Shown here in pieces: positions 4,992-5,968 of a stretch of 5,968 nucleotides of DNA. The notes beneath the pieces were generated by a model. That model had not been told where the DNA came from and searched no databases. It saw nothing but the letters and a program-made list of their open reading frames with translations. The stretch covers positions 1 through 5,968 of the forward strand of contig JAFWUA010000147.1 of assembly GCA_017518785.1 (NCBI GenBank), given 5' to 3'. The stretch's first letter is position 1. Every line of letters begins with the position of its first letter. This stretch comes from Neisseriaceae bacterium (GTDB lineage: Bacteria; Pseudomonadota; Gammaproteobacteria; Burkholderiales; Neisseriaceae). Position numbers and translations under genes: made by a program.

Positions 4992-5968
4992 ATGAGTTTG
5001 AAATGTGGCATTGTGGGTTTGCCGAATGTGGGGAAATCCACTTTATTTAACGCATTAACCAAGGCGGGCATTGAGGCGGCGAATTATCCGTTCTGCACGA
5101 TTGAGCCGAATGTGGGCATTGTGGAAGTGCCAGACCCACGCTTAAATGAGTTAGCCAAAATTGTCAATCCGCAACGCATTTTGCCTGCGGTTGTGGAGTT
5201 TGTGGATATTGCAGGGCTTGTGGCAGGGGCGAGCAAGGGCGAAGGTTTGGGCAATCAGTTTTTGGCAAATATTCGTGAAACGGACGCAATCGTGAATGTG
5301 GTGCGTTGTTTTGACGATGACAATGTGGTGCATGTTGCGGGCAGGGTTGATCCGATTGCCGATATTGAAACCATTGCCACTGAACTGGCTTTGGCGGATT
5401 TGGCGTCTGTGGAAAAGGCAATCGCACGCGAAGAGAAAAAGGCAAGAAGTGGCGATAAAGATGCACAAAAATTAGTGGCAGTGTTGCAAAAAATTCTGCC
5501 GTTTTTGAATGAAGCCAAATCCGTGCGTTCGTTAGGGTTATCGGACGAAGAAAAATTACTTTTAAAACCCTTGTGTTTATTGACGATTAAGCCTGCAATG
5601 TATGTCGCCAATGTGGCGGAAGACGGTTTTGAGAATAATCCTTATATCGAGCGTTTGCAAGAATTTGCCGCCCAAGAAAATTCGCCCGTAGTTGCGGTGT
5701 GTGCGGCGATTGAAGCGGAAATTGCCGATTTAGAAGATGCGGATAAAGCGGAATTTTTAAGCGAAATGGGTTTAAGCGAACCTGGTTTAAACCGCTTAAT
5801 TCGAGCAGGTTACGACTTATTAGGCTTACAAACTTATTTCACCGCAGGCGTTAAAGAAGTGCGTGCTTGGACAATCCATAAAGGCGACACCGCCCCACAA
5901 GCCGCAGGCGTTATTCACACCGACTTTGAACGCGGCTTTATCCGAGCCCAAGTGATTGCTTATCAAGA
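4992..5968 (+). CDS. ychF: Redox-regulated ATPase YchF (OLA1 family), 3' end cut by the window
   Basis: YchF is a universally conserved P-loop protein of the Obg-related TRAFAC group that prefers ATP to GTP, binds ribosomes and, in E. coli, restrains the oxidative stress response. The open frame runs from ATG 4992 to the window edge: 325 codons of an expected roughly 363, so about 38 C-terminal residues are missing. Visible are the P-loop GLPNVGKST (9-17), DIAG (72-75), GASKGEGLGNQFL (79-91), NVAED (207-211) in place of the canonical NKxD, and the TGS domain (from about 280: TYFTAGVKEVRAWTI). Cys35 in YPFCTIEPN matches the cysteine reported to matter for redox control in E. coli. Sequence such as NVGIVEVPDPRL is Neisseria-like. 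Its codons are richer in GCG and GTG than those of the min genes. Transcription is probably independent, from the promoter just upstream. Confidence 0.95.
   Translation, partial: MSLKCGIVGLPNVGKSTLFNALTKAGIEAANYPFCTIEPNVGIVEVPDPRLNELAKIVNPQRILPAVVEFVDIAGLVAGASKGEGLGNQFLANIRETDAIVNVVRCFDDDNVVHVAGRVDPIADIETIATELALADLASVEKAIAREEKKARSGDKDAQKLVAVLQKILPFLNEAKSVRSLGLSDEEKLLLKPLCLLTIKPAMYVANVAEDGFENNPYIERLQEFAAQENSPVVAVCAAIEAEIADLEDADKAEFLSEMGLSEPGLNRLIRAGYDLLGLQTYFTAGVKEVRAWTIHKGDTAPQAAGVIHTDFERGFIRAQVIAYQ

Noticed and set aside
5151..5611. Reverse-strand open frames of 100-118 codons opposite ychF.
   Set aside because: They lie antisense to a strongly conserved gene and show low-complexity products. 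They are shadows of ychF codon bias.

Overview
The window is chromosomal housekeeping DNA from an AT-rich member of the Neisseriaceae (Betaproteobacteria). Three things point there. The gene run minC-minD-minE-oxyR is the arrangement known from Neisseria. The IF-3, OxyR and YchF products read closely like the Neisseria proteins as I remember them. Several intergenic regions also carry a short repeated word in the places where Neisseriaceae keep their DNA uptake sequences (DUS). The genus cannot be settled from this sequence alone; the base composition and the repeat word differ from Neisseria itself.

Layout, all genes on the + strand: the 3' end of thrS (1-310), closed by a hairpin; a 300-bp gap with two direct copies of the repeat word and a probable infC promoter; infC (617-1144), which starts at a non-AUG codon and ends in a 15-bp hairpin; a 187-bp AT-rich leader; a tight four-gene operon minC (1379-2107), minD (2129-2944), minE (2948-3256) and oxyR (3253-4194), where minE and oxyR overlap by ATGA; a 16-bp hairpin made of two inverted copies of the repeat word; about 730 bp without genes, holding two diverged copies of a ~190-bp element bounded by inverted repeats, a third half-end, and an orphan hairpin; and the 5' 90% of ychF (4992 to the window end).

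Functionally, thrS and infC serve translation, MinCDE places the division septum at mid-cell, OxyR is the peroxide sensor with both redox cysteines at the E. coli positions (199 and 208), and YchF is a conserved ATPase linked in E. coli to translation and oxidative stress.

The most interesting signal is the word CTGCCGGAAA. It occurs seven times exactly on the two strands of under 6 kb (about 0.01 expected for a random 10-mer), four times in the longer form AGTCTGCCGGAAA, and twice as inverted pairs forming gene-end hairpins. That is how DUS behaves, but the word matches none of the DUS dialects I can recall. It comes closest to the Simonsiella-type dialect (10 of 12 bases) and breaks the CTG core shared by the described dialects. 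It may be an undescribed DUS dialect. No CRISPR array, tRNA, rRNA, transposase gene or defence system was seen.
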